Shown in pieces: positions 54,932-63,762 of a stretch of DNA of 64,000 nucleotides. The DNA lies in assembly GCA_963833505.1 (NCBI GenBank), contig CAWHYG010000007.1, positions 310,001-374,000 on the forward strand, read 5' to 3'. The stretch's first letter is position 1; each line of letters opens with the position of its first letter. The notes beneath the pieces were generated by a model. That model saw nothing but the letters and a program-made list of their open reading frames with translations, had not been told where the DNA came from and did no database searches. The stretch comes from CAWHYG01 sp963833505 (GTDB lineage: Bacteria > Eisenbacteria > RBG-16-71-46 > CAIMUX01). The position numbers and the translations under genes are program-made.

Positions 54932-57616
54932 ATGTCCGACCAGGGAAAGAGCCCCGGAAAGCCGCAGAAGCCGGAGCCGGAGGCAGCTTCGACATCGAGA
55001 GGAGCAGGGCCCCGGGAATCGGCGCCTTCGGCTGAGCCGGGGAGCTCAACTTCTCCCGAAGCCCAGGCCAGGGAACGCGGCGGCTACGATCCCCAGGCGA
55101 TCGAGGCCCGCTGGCAGGCCTACTGGGAGAAGACCGGCCTTCACACGACCGACCTGGCTCAGACCGAGAACAAGTACTACACGCTGATGATGTTTCCGTA
55201 TCCCTCGGCCGAAGGGCTCCATACCGGAAACGTCTTTGCCTTCACCGGAGTCGACATCCAGGGCCGGTTCCGCCGCCTGCTCGGCCGGAACGTTTTTGAG
55301 CCGATCGGCTTCGACGCCTTCGGAATCCACAGCGAGAACTTCGCGCTCAAGGTGGGCACGCATCCGATGCGGCTGATCCCGAGCAACGTGGCCAACTTCC
55401 GCCGACAGCTCAAGCGGATGGGCCTCATGGTCGACTGGTTGCGGGAAGTCCTGACCACCGATCCCGACTACTACCGGTGGACCCAGTGGATCTTCATCAA
55501 GCTGTTCGAGCGGGGTCTGGCCTATCGCGCCAAGGCGCCGGTCAACTGGTGCCCCGCCTGTCAGACCGTGATCGCGGACGAACAGGTCATCGGCGGCTAC
55601 TGCGAGCGTCATCCGGACGCACTGGTTGAGAAGCGCGACATGGAGCAGTGGTTCTTCCGGATCACCGACTACGCCCAGCGGCTCCTGGACAACCTCTCCT
55701 GGATCGACTGGTCCGAAACCACCAAGCGGGCGCAAACGAACTGGATCGGCCGGAGCGAAGGGGCCGAGCTGCGATTCCCGGTGCCGGGCCGGCCGGATTC
55801 AATCCGCGTCTTCACCACTCGTCCCGACACCGTCTTCGGGGCGACCTACATGGTGTTATCCCCGGAGAACCCGCTGGTGGACGAGCTGACCGCGCCCGAC
55901 CGCCGGTCGCAAGTGGCGGAGTACCGGGAATCGGCCCGCCTCAAGAACGCCATCGAGCGCATGGACGCCGGCCGGGAGAAGACCGGCGTCGACATCGGCG
56001 CCCGGGCGATCAATCCGGCCACGGGGCAGCAGATCCCGATCTGGATCTCGGACTACGTGCTCATGGGGTACGGCACCGGCGCCATCATGGCCGTTCCCGC
56101 GCATGACGCGCGGGACCACGAGTTCGCCCTCAAGTTCGGGCTTCCGATCATCGAGGTCGTGCAGAGACCGGCCGATCTCGAGTTCGGACCCGGAGGATCC
56201 AAGCCGGGATCCGACGCGCCCGCGCCCGGCTCGGAGTCCGGCCAGCCGCGACCCGTCGCGCCCGTGCCGGGCTCGGCGACAACATTGCCGGAATCTGATG
56301 GAGCCGGAGCGGATGAGTGCTACACCGGCGAAGGGACGATGGTGAACTCCGGGCCGTTTACCGGCCTGCCGTCCCCGGAAGCCTGGAAGGCGATCGTCCG
56401 TCACCTGGGGGAGAAAGGTCTGGCCGAGCCGAGGATCCAGTACCGCCTGCGGGACTGGTGCATCAGCCGCCAGCGCTACTGGGGCCCGCCCATCCCCATG
56501 ATCCACTGCGACCAGTGCGGCATCGTGCCGGTTCCGGAGAAGGATCTGCCGGTACGCCTGCCCGAGGTCGAGGATTTCCGTCCGACCGGAACCGGAGTCT
56601 CGCCGCTGGCCCGCGTGGAGTCGTTCTATCACGTGGACTGCCCGCGCTGCGGCGGCCGGGCGCGGCGCGACACCGACGTCAATGACAACTTTCTCGATTC
56701 GGCCTGGTACTTCCTGCGGTATCCATCGGCCCGCGACGACAAGCAGGCCTGGGATCCGGAGACCACGCGCCGCTGGCTGCCGGTCGACTTCTACATCGGG
56801 GGCAATGAGCACGCCGTCCTGCATCTGCTCTACACCCGCTTCCTGTGCATGGCCTTCCACGACATGGGGCTGATCGAATTCGAAGAACCCTTCGTCCGCT
56901 TCCGCGCCCACGGCCTCCTCATCAAGGACGGCGCCAAGATGTCGAAGAGCCGCGGCAACGTCGTGACGCCGGACGCCTACGTCGCCCAGTACGGAGCCGA
57001 CACCTTCCGGACCAACCTGATGTTCCTCGGCCCGTACGAGGAGGGGGGCGACTTCCGGGACGCCGGCATCGTCGGGGTCTACCGGTTCCTCGAGCGGGTC
57101 CACCGCTGGGTTCTGGAGGAGCTGCCCGTGTATCCCAAGGGCAGCCTGCCGCACGAGGCGCAGATCAAGCTCCACCAGACCATCCAGAAGATGACGAAGG
57201 ATCTCGCCTCGCTCTCCTACAACACCGCGGTGGCGGCGTTGATGGAGTGCTTGAACGCCATCCGGGGGGTTCCGGTCCGGGACGCCTTTGCGGCGGAATC
57301 CTTTGCGATCATGCTGGCTCCCTTCGCGCCGCATCTGGCCGAAGAGATCTGGAAGGCGCTGGGGAAGCCGCCGAGCATCTTCCAGGCCCGCTGGCCGGCC
57401 TTCGATCCGGCCCTGACGGTCGAGGAGGCGGTCGAAGTGGCGGTGCAGGTGAACGGCAAGATGCGCGGGACCATCCAGGTGCCGCGAGATTCGAGGGAGG
57501 AGCAGGTCCGGGCCGCGGCGCTGGCCGTACCCAGGATCGCCGCCCACGTCGAGGGAAAGAGCCTGCGGAAGGTCTTCTTCGTCCCGAACCGGCTCATCAA
57601 CCTCATCGTCGGGTAG
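54932..57616 (+). CDS. leuS: Leucyl-tRNA synthetase
   Basis: 894 residues, class I synthetase that charges tRNA-Leu. A disordered Pro/Ser/Glu-rich extension spans residues 1-48. The catalytic start reads YPSAEGLHTGNV; the HIGH motif is H97-TG-N100, so its second His is Asn. Zinc-type Cys near NWCPACQT and HCDQCG; the editing (CP1) domain has TTRPDTVFGATYMV and GTGAIMAVPAHDARDHEFA. KMSKS is at K669-S673, followed by the anticodon-binding domain and a VNGKMRGTIQVP end. A 45-residue Pro/Gly/Ser insert (about 418-462) interrupts the editing domain. It is transcribed from its own promoter ahead of the ribosomal genes. Confidence 0.96.
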   Translation: MSDQGKSPGKPQKPEPEAASTSRGAGPRESAPSAEPGSSTSPEAQARERGGYDPQAIEARWQAYWEKTGLHTTDLAQTENKYYTLMMFPYPSAEGLHTGNVFAFTGVDIQGRFRRLLGRNVFEPIGFDAFGIHSENFALKVGTHPMRLIPSNVANFRRQLKRMGLMVDWLREVLTTDPDYYRWTQWIFIKLFERGLAYRAKAPVNWCPACQTVIADEQVIGGYCERHPDALVEKRDMEQWFFRITDYAQRLLDNLSWIDWSETTKRAQTNWIGRSEGAELRFPVPGRPDSIRVFTTRPDTVFGATYMVLSPENPLVDELTAPDRRSQVAEYRESARLKNAIERMDAGREKTGVDIGARAINPATGQQIPIWISDYVLMGYGTGAIMAVPAHDARDHEFALKFGLPIIEVVQRPADLEFGPGGSKPGSDAPAPGSESGQPRPVAPVPGSATTLPESDGAGADECYTGEGTMVNSGPFTGLPSPEAWKAIVRHLGEKGLAEPRIQYRLRDWCISRQRYWGPPIPMIHCDQCGIVPVPEKDLPVRLPEVEDFRPTGTGVSPLARVESFYHVDCPRCGGRARRDTDVNDNFLDSAWYFLRYPSARDDKQAWDPETTRRWLPVDFYIGGNEHAVLHLLYTRFLCMAFHDMGLIEFEEPFVRFRAHGLLIKDGAKMSKSRGNVVTPDAYVAQYGADTFRTNLMFLGPYEEGGDFRDAGIVGVYRFLERVHRWVLEELPVYPKGSLPHEAQIKLHQTIQKMTKDLASLSYNTAVAALMECLNAIRGVPVRDAFAAESFAIMLAPFAPHLAEEIWKALGKPPSIFQARWPAFDPALTVEEAVEVAVQVNGKMRGTIQVPRDSREEQVRAAALAVPRIAAHVEGKSLRKVFFVPNRLINLIVG

Positions 57617-57825
57617 TCAGCAACTGGATCGTGGGGGATGTCCGCGGCCCGCGAGCACCGCTGCCGACTGGCAGAGCGCAACTCGGCGACCCTCCGGATG
57701 GGGGCGTGTCGGGCCCGGGCGGGGCCGCCGGCCCCATGGCCGCCGGTTGGGCGGTCCCGGGCGGCGCCGCCGGAAACCCCCATTCTCGCGGCGGAAACCA
57801 GCGCGGGACGCGGGAGATCAATAAC

Positions 57826-57855
57826 TTGACAGGCGCGAATCGGAATCCCTAAACT
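57826..57855 (+). promoter_or_regulatory. Sigma70-type promoter for rplM-rpsI
   Basis: TTGACA (57826-57831), 18 bases, TAAACT (57850-57855), about 44 bases before the rplM ATG. The upstream part of the gap (57617-57825) is very GC-rich with several short inverted repeats but no clear terminator or protein leader. Confidence 0.7.
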
Positions 57856-57898
57856 CAAACCTTTGCACGCGGCAAGCGATTTCGAGGAGGTAGAACGG

Positions 57899-58372
57899 AT
57901 GGGCACCTACGCCACCAAGGCGAAGGACGTGAACCGCCGGTGGTTCCTGGTGGACGCGGACGGGCAGATCCTCGGCCGGATGGCCAGCGAGGTGGCGGCT
58001 CTGCTTCGCGGCAAGTGGAATCCCCTGTACGCCCCCTATCTGGACATGGGGGATCACGTCATCATCGTCAACGCCACCAAGGTGAGGTTCACCGGGCGCA
58101 AGCTCGAGCAGAAGTCGTATTTCCATCATACGACCCATCCGGGCGGGGCCCGGTGGGCGAAGCTGTCTCAGCGGATGCAGAAGGAGCCGGAGGAGGTTCT
58201 GCGCGACGCCGTCTGGGGCATGCTGCCCAAGGGCCCCCTGGGCCGGCAGATGCTGCGCAAGCTCAAGGTCTATGCGGGTGCCCAGCATCCCCACGAGGCG
58301 CAGCAGGCGATTCCTTACACTCTGGGCGGACACGGGAAGTCGATTCCAGCCGGCCACGCCACGGTCGCCTGA
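57899..58372 (+). CDS. rplM: 50S ribosomal protein L13 (uL13)
   Basis: 157 residues, early-assembling large-subunit protein. Seen: RRWFLVDADGQILGRMAS, GDHVIIVNATKVRFTGRK, KSYFHHTTHPGG and AVWGMLPKGPLGRQMLRKLKVYAG, all L13 signatures. ATG 57899 is chosen over an upstream in-frame TTG because AGGAGG lies about 8 bases before it. Followed by rpsI, as in most bacteria. Confidence 0.97.
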   Translation: MGTYATKAKDVNRRWFLVDADGQILGRMASEVAALLRGKWNPLYAPYLDMGDHVIIVNATKVRFTGRKLEQKSYFHHTTHPGGARWAKLSQRMQKEPEEVLRDAVWGMLPKGPLGRQMLRKLKVYAGAQHPHEAQQAIPYTLGGHGKSIPAGHATVA

Positions 58373-58446
58373 TCCGGATCCGGCGCGGGGCGGCCAGATT
58401 CCCCCGGCCGGGAAGGCTCAGTCGGCGGTCATCGGGAGGACACTCA

Positions 58447-58842
58447 ATGGTTCACAAGACGGTCTACGTGGGGACGGGGAGGCGGAAGTCCTCCGTGGCC
58501 CGGGTCCGCGTCGTTCCGGGCAACGGCCAGCGTCTGGTCAACGGACGTCCCCTGGACACGTATTTCAAGCGCGAGGTTCTCAGCATCGTCGCCAACCAGC
58601 CGTTCGTCGCCACAGAGACGGCGGCCCGTTTCGATCTGGTGAGCACGGTCGCCGGCGGGGGATTGTCGGGACAGGCCGGCGCGGTCAGTCTGGGAATTGC
58701 ACGGGCGCTCAAAAGCTATGATCTCGGCCTGAAGCCGCTTCTGGACAAGGCCGGGCTCCTCACCCGGGATCCCCGGATGAAGGAGCGGAAGAAGTACGGG
58801 CAGCCGGGCGCCCGTAAGCGCTTCCAGTTCTCGAAGCGCTGA
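58447..58842 (+). CDS. rpsI: 30S ribosomal protein S9 (uS9)
   Basis: 131 residues. Seen: YVGTGRRKSSVARVRVVPG, NGRPLDTYF, the GGGLSGQAGAVSLGIARAL block and the basic end KKYGQPGARKRFQFSKR, whose last Lys-Arg reaches the P-site tRNA. GGGAGG lies 9-10 bases upstream. It is 74 bases after rplM. Confidence 0.97.
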   Translation: MVHKTVYVGTGRRKSSVARVRVVPGNGQRLVNGRPLDTYFKREVLSIVANQPFVATETAARFDLVSTVAGGGLSGQAGAVSLGIARALKSYDLGLKPLLDKAGLLTRDPRMKERKKYGQPGARKRFQFSKR

Positions 58843-59065
58843 TCGACGGATCCGGATCCGGCGGTTGAGTCCGGTGGTTCTCGGCTCAGAGGTCGAGAGG
58901 TTCGCGGATTTCAATCCGGCGATGACGGATCGCGAAGCCCGAATTCACAGGCCTCCCCGAGCGGTTCTCCGGACTTGGCGGGCGGGCGCTTCGGCGCTCA
59001 CCGGCCTTCGGACCGGGGCCGGGAGGCTCAGAAAAGAAACTGCTCTGACGGAAAGGCGACGAGAC

Positions 59066-59815
59066 ATGGCGACGATCACGATGCGTGAGCTCCTCGAGGC
59101 GGGAGTCCACTTCGGGCACCAGACCCGACGGTGGAACCCCAAGATGAAGCCCTACATCTTCATCGAGAGGAACGGAATCCACATCATCGACCTGCAGAAG
59201 ACGCTCGGGCTGGCCGAGAAGGCCGGCGAGGCGGTCGCGCGGGTCACCCGCGCCGGCGACGGGATCCTCTTCGTCGGCACGAAGAAACAGGCCCAGGCCG
59301 TCATGGTGGAAGAGGCCAGGCGCTGCGGGAACTTTTTCGTCACCGAGCGCTGGCTCGGCGGCATGCTGACGAACTTCCAGACCATCAAGATGAGCATCCG
59401 CTATCTCCGGAGCCTCGAGCGCATGCGCGACGACGGCACGTTCGAGAAGCTGTCGAAGAAGGAGGTCAGCCGGCTGGAGAAGGAGCGGGCCCAGCTCGAG
59501 AAGATCTTCAGCGGGATCAAGGAGATGAACCGGCTCCCGGGCCTCATGTTCGTGGTCGACACGAAGAAGGAGCGAATCGCCGTGGCCGAGGCCCGGCGGT
59601 TGAACATTCCCGTGCTCGGAGTCGTCGACACGAACTGCGATCCCGGCGAGGTGAACTACCCGATTCCGGGCAACGACGATGCCATCCGCAGCATCCGGCT
59701 GTTCGCGCGGTACGTGGCGGACATCGTCCTGGAAACCCGGTCCACCGCCGGGTCCGCGGTCGACGCTGCAGCCGGCAAGGGGGAGATTCCTCATCCGGCG
59801 GAAGCCGCTTCCTGA
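59066..59815 (+). CDS. rpsB: 30S ribosomal protein S2 (uS2)
   Basis: 249 residues. Seen: MRELLEAGVHFGHQTRRWNPKMKPYIF, LFVGTKKQAQ, RWLGGMLTNFQTI, PGLMFVVDTKKERIAV and a VLGVVDTNCDPGEVNYPIPGND-type segment. All S2 landmarks are present; the last ~25 residues are variable. AAAGG lies about 10 bases before ATG 59066. It starts the rpsB-tsf-pyrH-frr block. Confidence 0.97.
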   Translation: MATITMRELLEAGVHFGHQTRRWNPKMKPYIFIERNGIHIIDLQKTLGLAEKAGEAVARVTRAGDGILFVGTKKQAQAVMVEEARRCGNFFVTERWLGGMLTNFQTIKMSIRYLRSLERMRDDGTFEKLSKKEVSRLEKERAQLEKIFSGIKEMNRLPGLMFVVDTKKERIAVAEARRLNIPVLGVVDTNCDPGEVNYPIPGNDDAIRSIRLFARYVADIVLETRSTAGSAVDAAAGKGEIPHPAEAAS

Positions 59816-59935
59816 CGCGATCGCCGTAGAGACGGTGGAGCAGCATCTCGCCGACCGGGCGGTCGCTCCGATCATGGTTCCGAAGAGAGAGACGACCCTG
59901 GCGCACACCCGCCGATAAAGGGGGGAGAGACGATC

Positions 59936-60532
59936 ATGGCGATTTCCGCTGATCAGGTGAAGGAACTGCGCGAGAAGACCGGCGCAGGGATGATGCAGTG
60001 CAAGAAGGCCCTCGAAGAGACCGCCGGCGACCTCGAAAAGGCCATCGAGGTTCTCCGGAAGAGCGGGGCCGCCGCGGCCGAAAAGCGGATCGGCCGGAGC
60101 ACGGGCGAGGGCCGGGTGGAGGGCTACATCCATCCGGGCGCCCGGGTCGGCGTCCTGCTCGAGGTCGATTGCGAAACCGACTTTGTCGCCCGCACGGACG
60201 ACTTTCTCCACTTCTGCCATGACGTCGCGCTGCACATCGCGGCGGCCGCTCCGATCGCGGTCCGGCGCGAGGACGTCCCGGCCGAGATCGTCGCGCGCGA
60301 GCGGGACATCTACGAGGAGCAGGCCAAGGCATCGGGCAAACCGGCCGCCGTCTGGCCGAAGATCGTCGACGGCCGGCTGGACAAGTTCTACGAGGAGTTC
60401 GTTCTCCTGGAGCAGCCTTTCGTCAAGGATCCCGACCAGAAGATCCGCGACCTCCTGACCGCGCTCATCGGCAAGCTGGGAGAGAACATCGTGGTCCGAC
60501 GGTTCCAGCGCTATCAGGTCGGCGTGGACTGA
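59936..60532 (+). CDS. tsf: Elongation factor Ts
   Basis: 198 residues, the guanine nucleotide exchange factor for EF-Tu. The N-terminal UBA-like part reads VKELREKTGAGMMQCKKAL, and the EF-Tu contact motif is CETDFVART. It is the short form lacking one of the two core subdomains of the 283-residue E. coli protein, as in several other phyla. GGGAGAG precedes the ATG. Lies 120 bases after rpsB and 15 before pyrH. Confidence 0.96.
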   Translation: MAISADQVKELREKTGAGMMQCKKALEETAGDLEKAIEVLRKSGAAAAEKRIGRSTGEGRVEGYIHPGARVGVLLEVDCETDFVARTDDFLHFCHDVALHIAAAAPIAVRREDVPAEIVARERDIYEEQAKASGKPAAVWPKIVDGRLDKFYEEFVLLEQPFVKDPDQKIRDLLTALIGKLGENIVVRRFQRYQVGVD

Positions 60533-60547
60533 GGAATTCCACCCGCC

Positions 60548-61339
60548 ATGGGAGATTCCGAGGAGCGTCCCAACACCCCGGCCGGCGACCCGGCCCGTGG
60601 GGGATTGCCTTCGCCCGGAGCGCCGCGGTGGCGGCGCATCCTGATCAAGCTGAGCGGCGAGATCCTGGCCGGAGAGCAGGCCTTCGGGCTTGATCCGGCC
60701 GTTCTGCGTTCGGTGGCCGAGCAGGTTCGCGACGTGCGCGCCCTGGGCTGTGAGGTTGCCGTGGTGGTCGGCGGAGGCAACTTCCTGCGCGGGGCCGAAC
60801 TGGTCGCCGGAGGCATGGAACGCGCCGGCGCCGACACCATGGGAATGCTCGCCACGGTGATCAACGCCCTCGCTCTCCAGGATCACATGGAGCGGCTCGG
60901 GCTCTACACGCGGGTGCTGGCGGCGCTCAAGATGGAGCAGGTGGCCGAGCCCTACATCCGGCGGCGGGCGATCCGCCACCTGGAAAAGGGCCGGGTCGTG
61001 ATTCTGGCGGCCGGGACCGGCAACCCCTACTTCAGCACCGACACCGCCGCGGTCCTCCGGGCGGTCGAAACCGGGTGCGAGGTGCTGCTCAAGGCCACCA
61101 AGGTGGCCGGAGTCTATTCGGCGGACCCGGTCCACCATCCGGAAGCGGAATTGCTCCACCATCTCAGCCACCGACAGGTCCTGGACCGGGGTCTCCGGGT
61201 CATGGATCTCACCGCCATCACCTTGTCCATGGAGAATCATCTCCCGATCGTGGTATTCAATGTCCGGACGACCGGCAACCTGGAAGGGGTCCTTCGGGGC
61301 GAGCCCATCGGGACCCTGGTGGAGGAGGTCCTGCAATGA
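60548..61339 (+). CDS. pyrH: UMP kinase
   Basis: 263 residues, phosphorylates UMP to UDP in pyrimidine synthesis. Seen: RRILIKLSGE, VAVVVGGGNFLRG, DTMGMLATVINALALQ, AGTGNPYFSTDTAA and LKATKVAGVYSADP. The first ~27 residues are a Pro/Gly-rich extension not found in most UMP kinases. The ribosome binding site for ATG 60548 is distant, so a start at TTG 60603 is possible. Its stop overlaps frr as ATGA. Confidence 0.95.
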   Translation: MGDSEERPNTPAGDPARGGLPSPGAPRWRRILIKLSGEILAGEQAFGLDPAVLRSVAEQVRDVRALGCEVAVVVGGGNFLRGAELVAGGMERAGADTMGMLATVINALALQDHMERLGLYTRVLAALKMEQVAEPYIRRRAIRHLEKGRVVILAAGTGNPYFSTDTAAVLRAVETGCEVLLKATKVAGVYSADPVHHPEAELLHHLSHRQVLDRGLRVMDLTAITLSMENHLPIVVFNVRTTGNLEGVLRGEPIGTLVEEVLQ

Positions 61340-61893
61340 GCGCAGAGATCGTCAAGACTGCGGAAGAGAGGATGAAGAAAAGCATCGAGACCTTGAAAGG
61401 CGAGCTGATGGCCATCCGCACCGGCAAGGCCACTCCGGCTCTGCTCGACCCGGTGCGGGTCGAGGCCTACGGCTCGCTTCTGCCCCTGGCCCAGGTCGCC
61501 TCGGTGACGGTGCCGCAGCCGCGCCTGCTGGTGATCCAGCCCTGGGACAAGAAGATGGTCAGCCCGATCGTCAAGGGGATCCAGAAGGCGGATCTCGGGC
61601 TCAATCCCTCGGAGGACGGCGACCTGATCCGCGTCCCCATTCCGTCGTTGACCGAGGAACGCCGGCACGAACTGGTCAAACGCGTGAAGAAGACGTGCGA
61701 GGACGCCAAGGTCGGCATCCGCAACATCCGCCGCGACTCGAACGAGGACCTCAAGAAGCAGGAAAAGGACCACGCCCTCTCCGAGGACGAGTCCCACCGG
61801 GTGCAGGCCGAGATTCAAAAGGTGACCGACCGTTTCGTCGGCCTGGTGGATGAGGTTCTGGGCAAGAAGGAGAAGGAAATCCTGGAGATCTGA
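61336..61893 (+). CDS. frr: Ribosome recycling factor
   Basis: 185 residues, splits post-termination ribosomes together with EF-G. Seen: RMKKSIETLKGELMAIRTGKATP, VRVEAYGSLLPLAQVASVTV, PQPRLLVIQPWDK, and the long helix IRNIRRDSNEDLKKQEKD. Normal length. Translationally coupled to pyrH. Confidence 0.97.
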   Translation: MSAEIVKTAEERMKKSIETLKGELMAIRTGKATPALLDPVRVEAYGSLLPLAQVASVTVPQPRLLVIQPWDKKMVSPIVKGIQKADLGLNPSEDGDLIRVPIPSLTEERRHELVKRVKKTCEDAKVGIRNIRRDSNEDLKKQEKDHALSEDESHRVQAEIQKVTDRFVGLVDEVLGKKEKEILEI

Positions 61894-61979
61894 CCTCCGT
61901 ATGGAAGGTCGTTGATCCCGGGCCGGCGATCCGGTAGACGGGCGCCGGATCGGATTCCGATCCCGGCAAAGGTCCAGCG

Positions 61980-62753
61980 ATGCGACGCACCAGCCAGTCG
62001 GATCTGCTCCCTGAACGCGAGGCGCTTCGCGCTGCGGGCAACCTGCCGCGCCACATCGCTGTCATCATGGACGGGAACGGGCGATGGGCCACGCGGAGAG
62101 GTCTGCCGCGGATCGCCGGGCATCACGCCGGGCGCCGGGCCGTCCGCGAGGCGGTGGAAGGCGCGAGCGAGCTGGGCATCGAGGTGCTCAGCCTCTACAC
62201 CTTCTCGGTCGAAAACTGGAATCGTCCGCTCCCTGAGGTCACCGGCCTCATGGCCTTCCTGCGGCAGGTGCTCTCGGAAGAACGCGCCGCCCTTCGCGAC
62301 AACAACGTCCGGCTGGAGGCGATCGGGCGACTGGGCGACCTGCCTCCCGAGGTCCGCGCCGAGCTGGAGCGAACCGAGGAAGAGCTGCGGGGAAACACCG
62401 GGCTCAGGCTGCTGCTGGCGCTTTCCTACGGCGGGCGGACCGAGCTGATCGATTGTTTCCGGCGGATCGCGGCCCAGGTCGCCGACGGGAGCCTGCGCCC
62501 GGAGGACGTGGATGAGTCGACCATCGACTCGAACCTCTACACGGCCGGCTATCCCCATCCCGATCTGCTCATCCGCACCAGCGGGGAAATGCGGCTCTCG
62601 AACTTCCTTCTCTGGCAGCTCGCCTATGCGGAGCTTTATGTGATCGACACCCTCTGGCCCGATTTCCGCAAGCAGGACCTCTATCGGGCGGTCTCGGAAT
62701 ACCAGAAGCGCGAACGCAGGTTCGGGCGTCTCGAGCGGCCTCCGCGCGCATGA
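61980..62753 (+). CDS. uppS: Isoprenyl transferase (undecaprenyl diphosphate synthase type)
   Basis: 257 residues, cis-prenyltransferase making the undecaprenyl carrier for peptidoglycan and glycans. Seen: HIAVIMDGNGRWATRRG (catalytic D31), GHHAGRRAVREAVE, YTFSVENWNRP, LLIRTSGEMRLSNFLLWQLAY and the YAELYVIDTLWPDF end. AAAGG lies about 7 bases upstream. Its stop overlaps cdsA (ATGA). Confidence 0.96.
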   Translation: MRRTSQSDLLPEREALRAAGNLPRHIAVIMDGNGRWATRRGLPRIAGHHAGRRAVREAVEGASELGIEVLSLYTFSVENWNRPLPEVTGLMAFLRQVLSEERAALRDNNVRLEAIGRLGDLPPEVRAELERTEEELRGNTGLRLLLALSYGGRTELIDCFRRIAAQVADGSLRPEDVDESTIDSNLYTAGYPHPDLLIRTSGEMRLSNFLLWQLAYAELYVIDTLWPDFRKQDLYRAVSEYQKRERRFGRLERPPRA

Positions 62754-63688
62754 GCTCCGGACTCAGGCCGAGGCTCGTCTCCGCTCTGATCTTCATTCCG
62801 ATCGTGGTTGTGCTCATCTGGCTCGGTCCCTGGACGTTTGCCCTGCTTCTCGGCGTCGTCGCCTTTGCCTCCGGCGCGGAGTTGTATGCTCTTCTGCGGC
62901 GTCTTGGATGGTCGGCTCCTCCCTTCCTGCCGGTGGTGGCGCTGGCGCTCTTCGCGATCGCGGCCGACGGCCGGCTGGGGCAGGGTCTCCCGGCCTTCGT
63001 TCTGGTGCCCTGGCTGGCGGCGTTGGCCTGGCTCTTTCGTCCGGTGTCGCTGTCCGGAGAATCGACCGGCGCTCGGGCCTGGCTGGTCCACCTTCTTGGC
63101 GCCGCCTATCTGGGACTGCTTCTGGGGCTGCTGGCGCGTCTCGACACGGCGGGCGCGGGGAGCGCGGGGATCCGAGCCGCGGCCGGACCCTTTGGAAGCG
63201 CGGGCGGGCTTTCCGGACTCGGCGGCGCGATCCGCGGAGGCGGCCGTGCGGTTCGAGAGTTGGGCGGGACGATCCCTGATGCCGGAGCGCGGAAGGTCTT
63301 CTACGCTCTTCTGGTCACCTGGGCCTGCGACACCGGCGCCTACGTGGTCGGCAGTCTGTGGGGGAGGCGCAAGCTCTGGCCGGAGGTCAGCCCGGGGAAG
63401 ACGTGGGAGGGCTCGCTCGGCGGGCTCCTGGCCGCCGTCGTTGCCGGCGCCGCGCTGGCCGCTCCGCTGGCCGGCGGCATCGACGCCGTTCGAGGAGCAA
63501 TTCTCGGTCTGCTCGCGGGGGTAGCGGCCGAGCTGGGAGACCTGGCGGAATCGAGGCTCAAGCGCAGGGCGATGGTCAAGGACTCCGGACGGTTGATCCC
63601 CGGCCACGGGGGCCTTCTGGATCGGCTGGACAGCTTGCTCTTCTCGGTGCCGCTTTTCTACTATGGCTTGAATGGATTGACCCGCTGA
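62750..63688 (+). CDS. cdsA: Phosphatidate cytidylyltransferase (CDP-DAG synthase)
   Basis: 312 residues, multi-pass membrane enzyme that makes CDP-diacylglycerol. The signature is split over the C-terminus: VTWACDTGAYVVGSLWG, SPGKTWEGSLGG, LGDLAESRLKR, MVKDSGRLIPGHGGLLDRLDS. Between TM helices near residues 132-178 lies a ~45-residue Gly/Ala-rich insert that is not part of the family core. Coupled to uppS and followed by dxr, the usual lipid/isoprenoid order. Confidence 0.95.
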   Translation: MSSGLRPRLVSALIFIPIVVVLIWLGPWTFALLLGVVAFASGAELYALLRRLGWSAPPFLPVVALALFAIAADGRLGQGLPAFVLVPWLAALAWLFRPVSLSGESTGARAWLVHLLGAAYLGLLLGLLARLDTAGAGSAGIRAAAGPFGSAGGLSGLGGAIRGGGRAVRELGGTIPDAGARKVFYALLVTWACDTGAYVVGSLWGRRKLWPEVSPGKTWEGSLGGLLAAVVAGAALAAPLAGGIDAVRGAILGLLAGVAAELGDLAESRLKRRAMVKDSGRLIPGHGGLLDRLDSLLFSVPLFYYGLNGLTR

Positions 63689-63762
63689 GCGGCCGGGGGG
63701 GCCGGCCGATCGCGCGCCGGTCACGGCTGCGGTTTCCGCGAGTCGGTGAAGAGGTCGCAGGC

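Noticed and set aside
57617..57825. Autoregulatory ribosomal-protein leader before rplM
   Set aside because: GC-rich inverted repeats exist, but they lie upstream of the predicted promoter, so they would not be in the rplM transcript.
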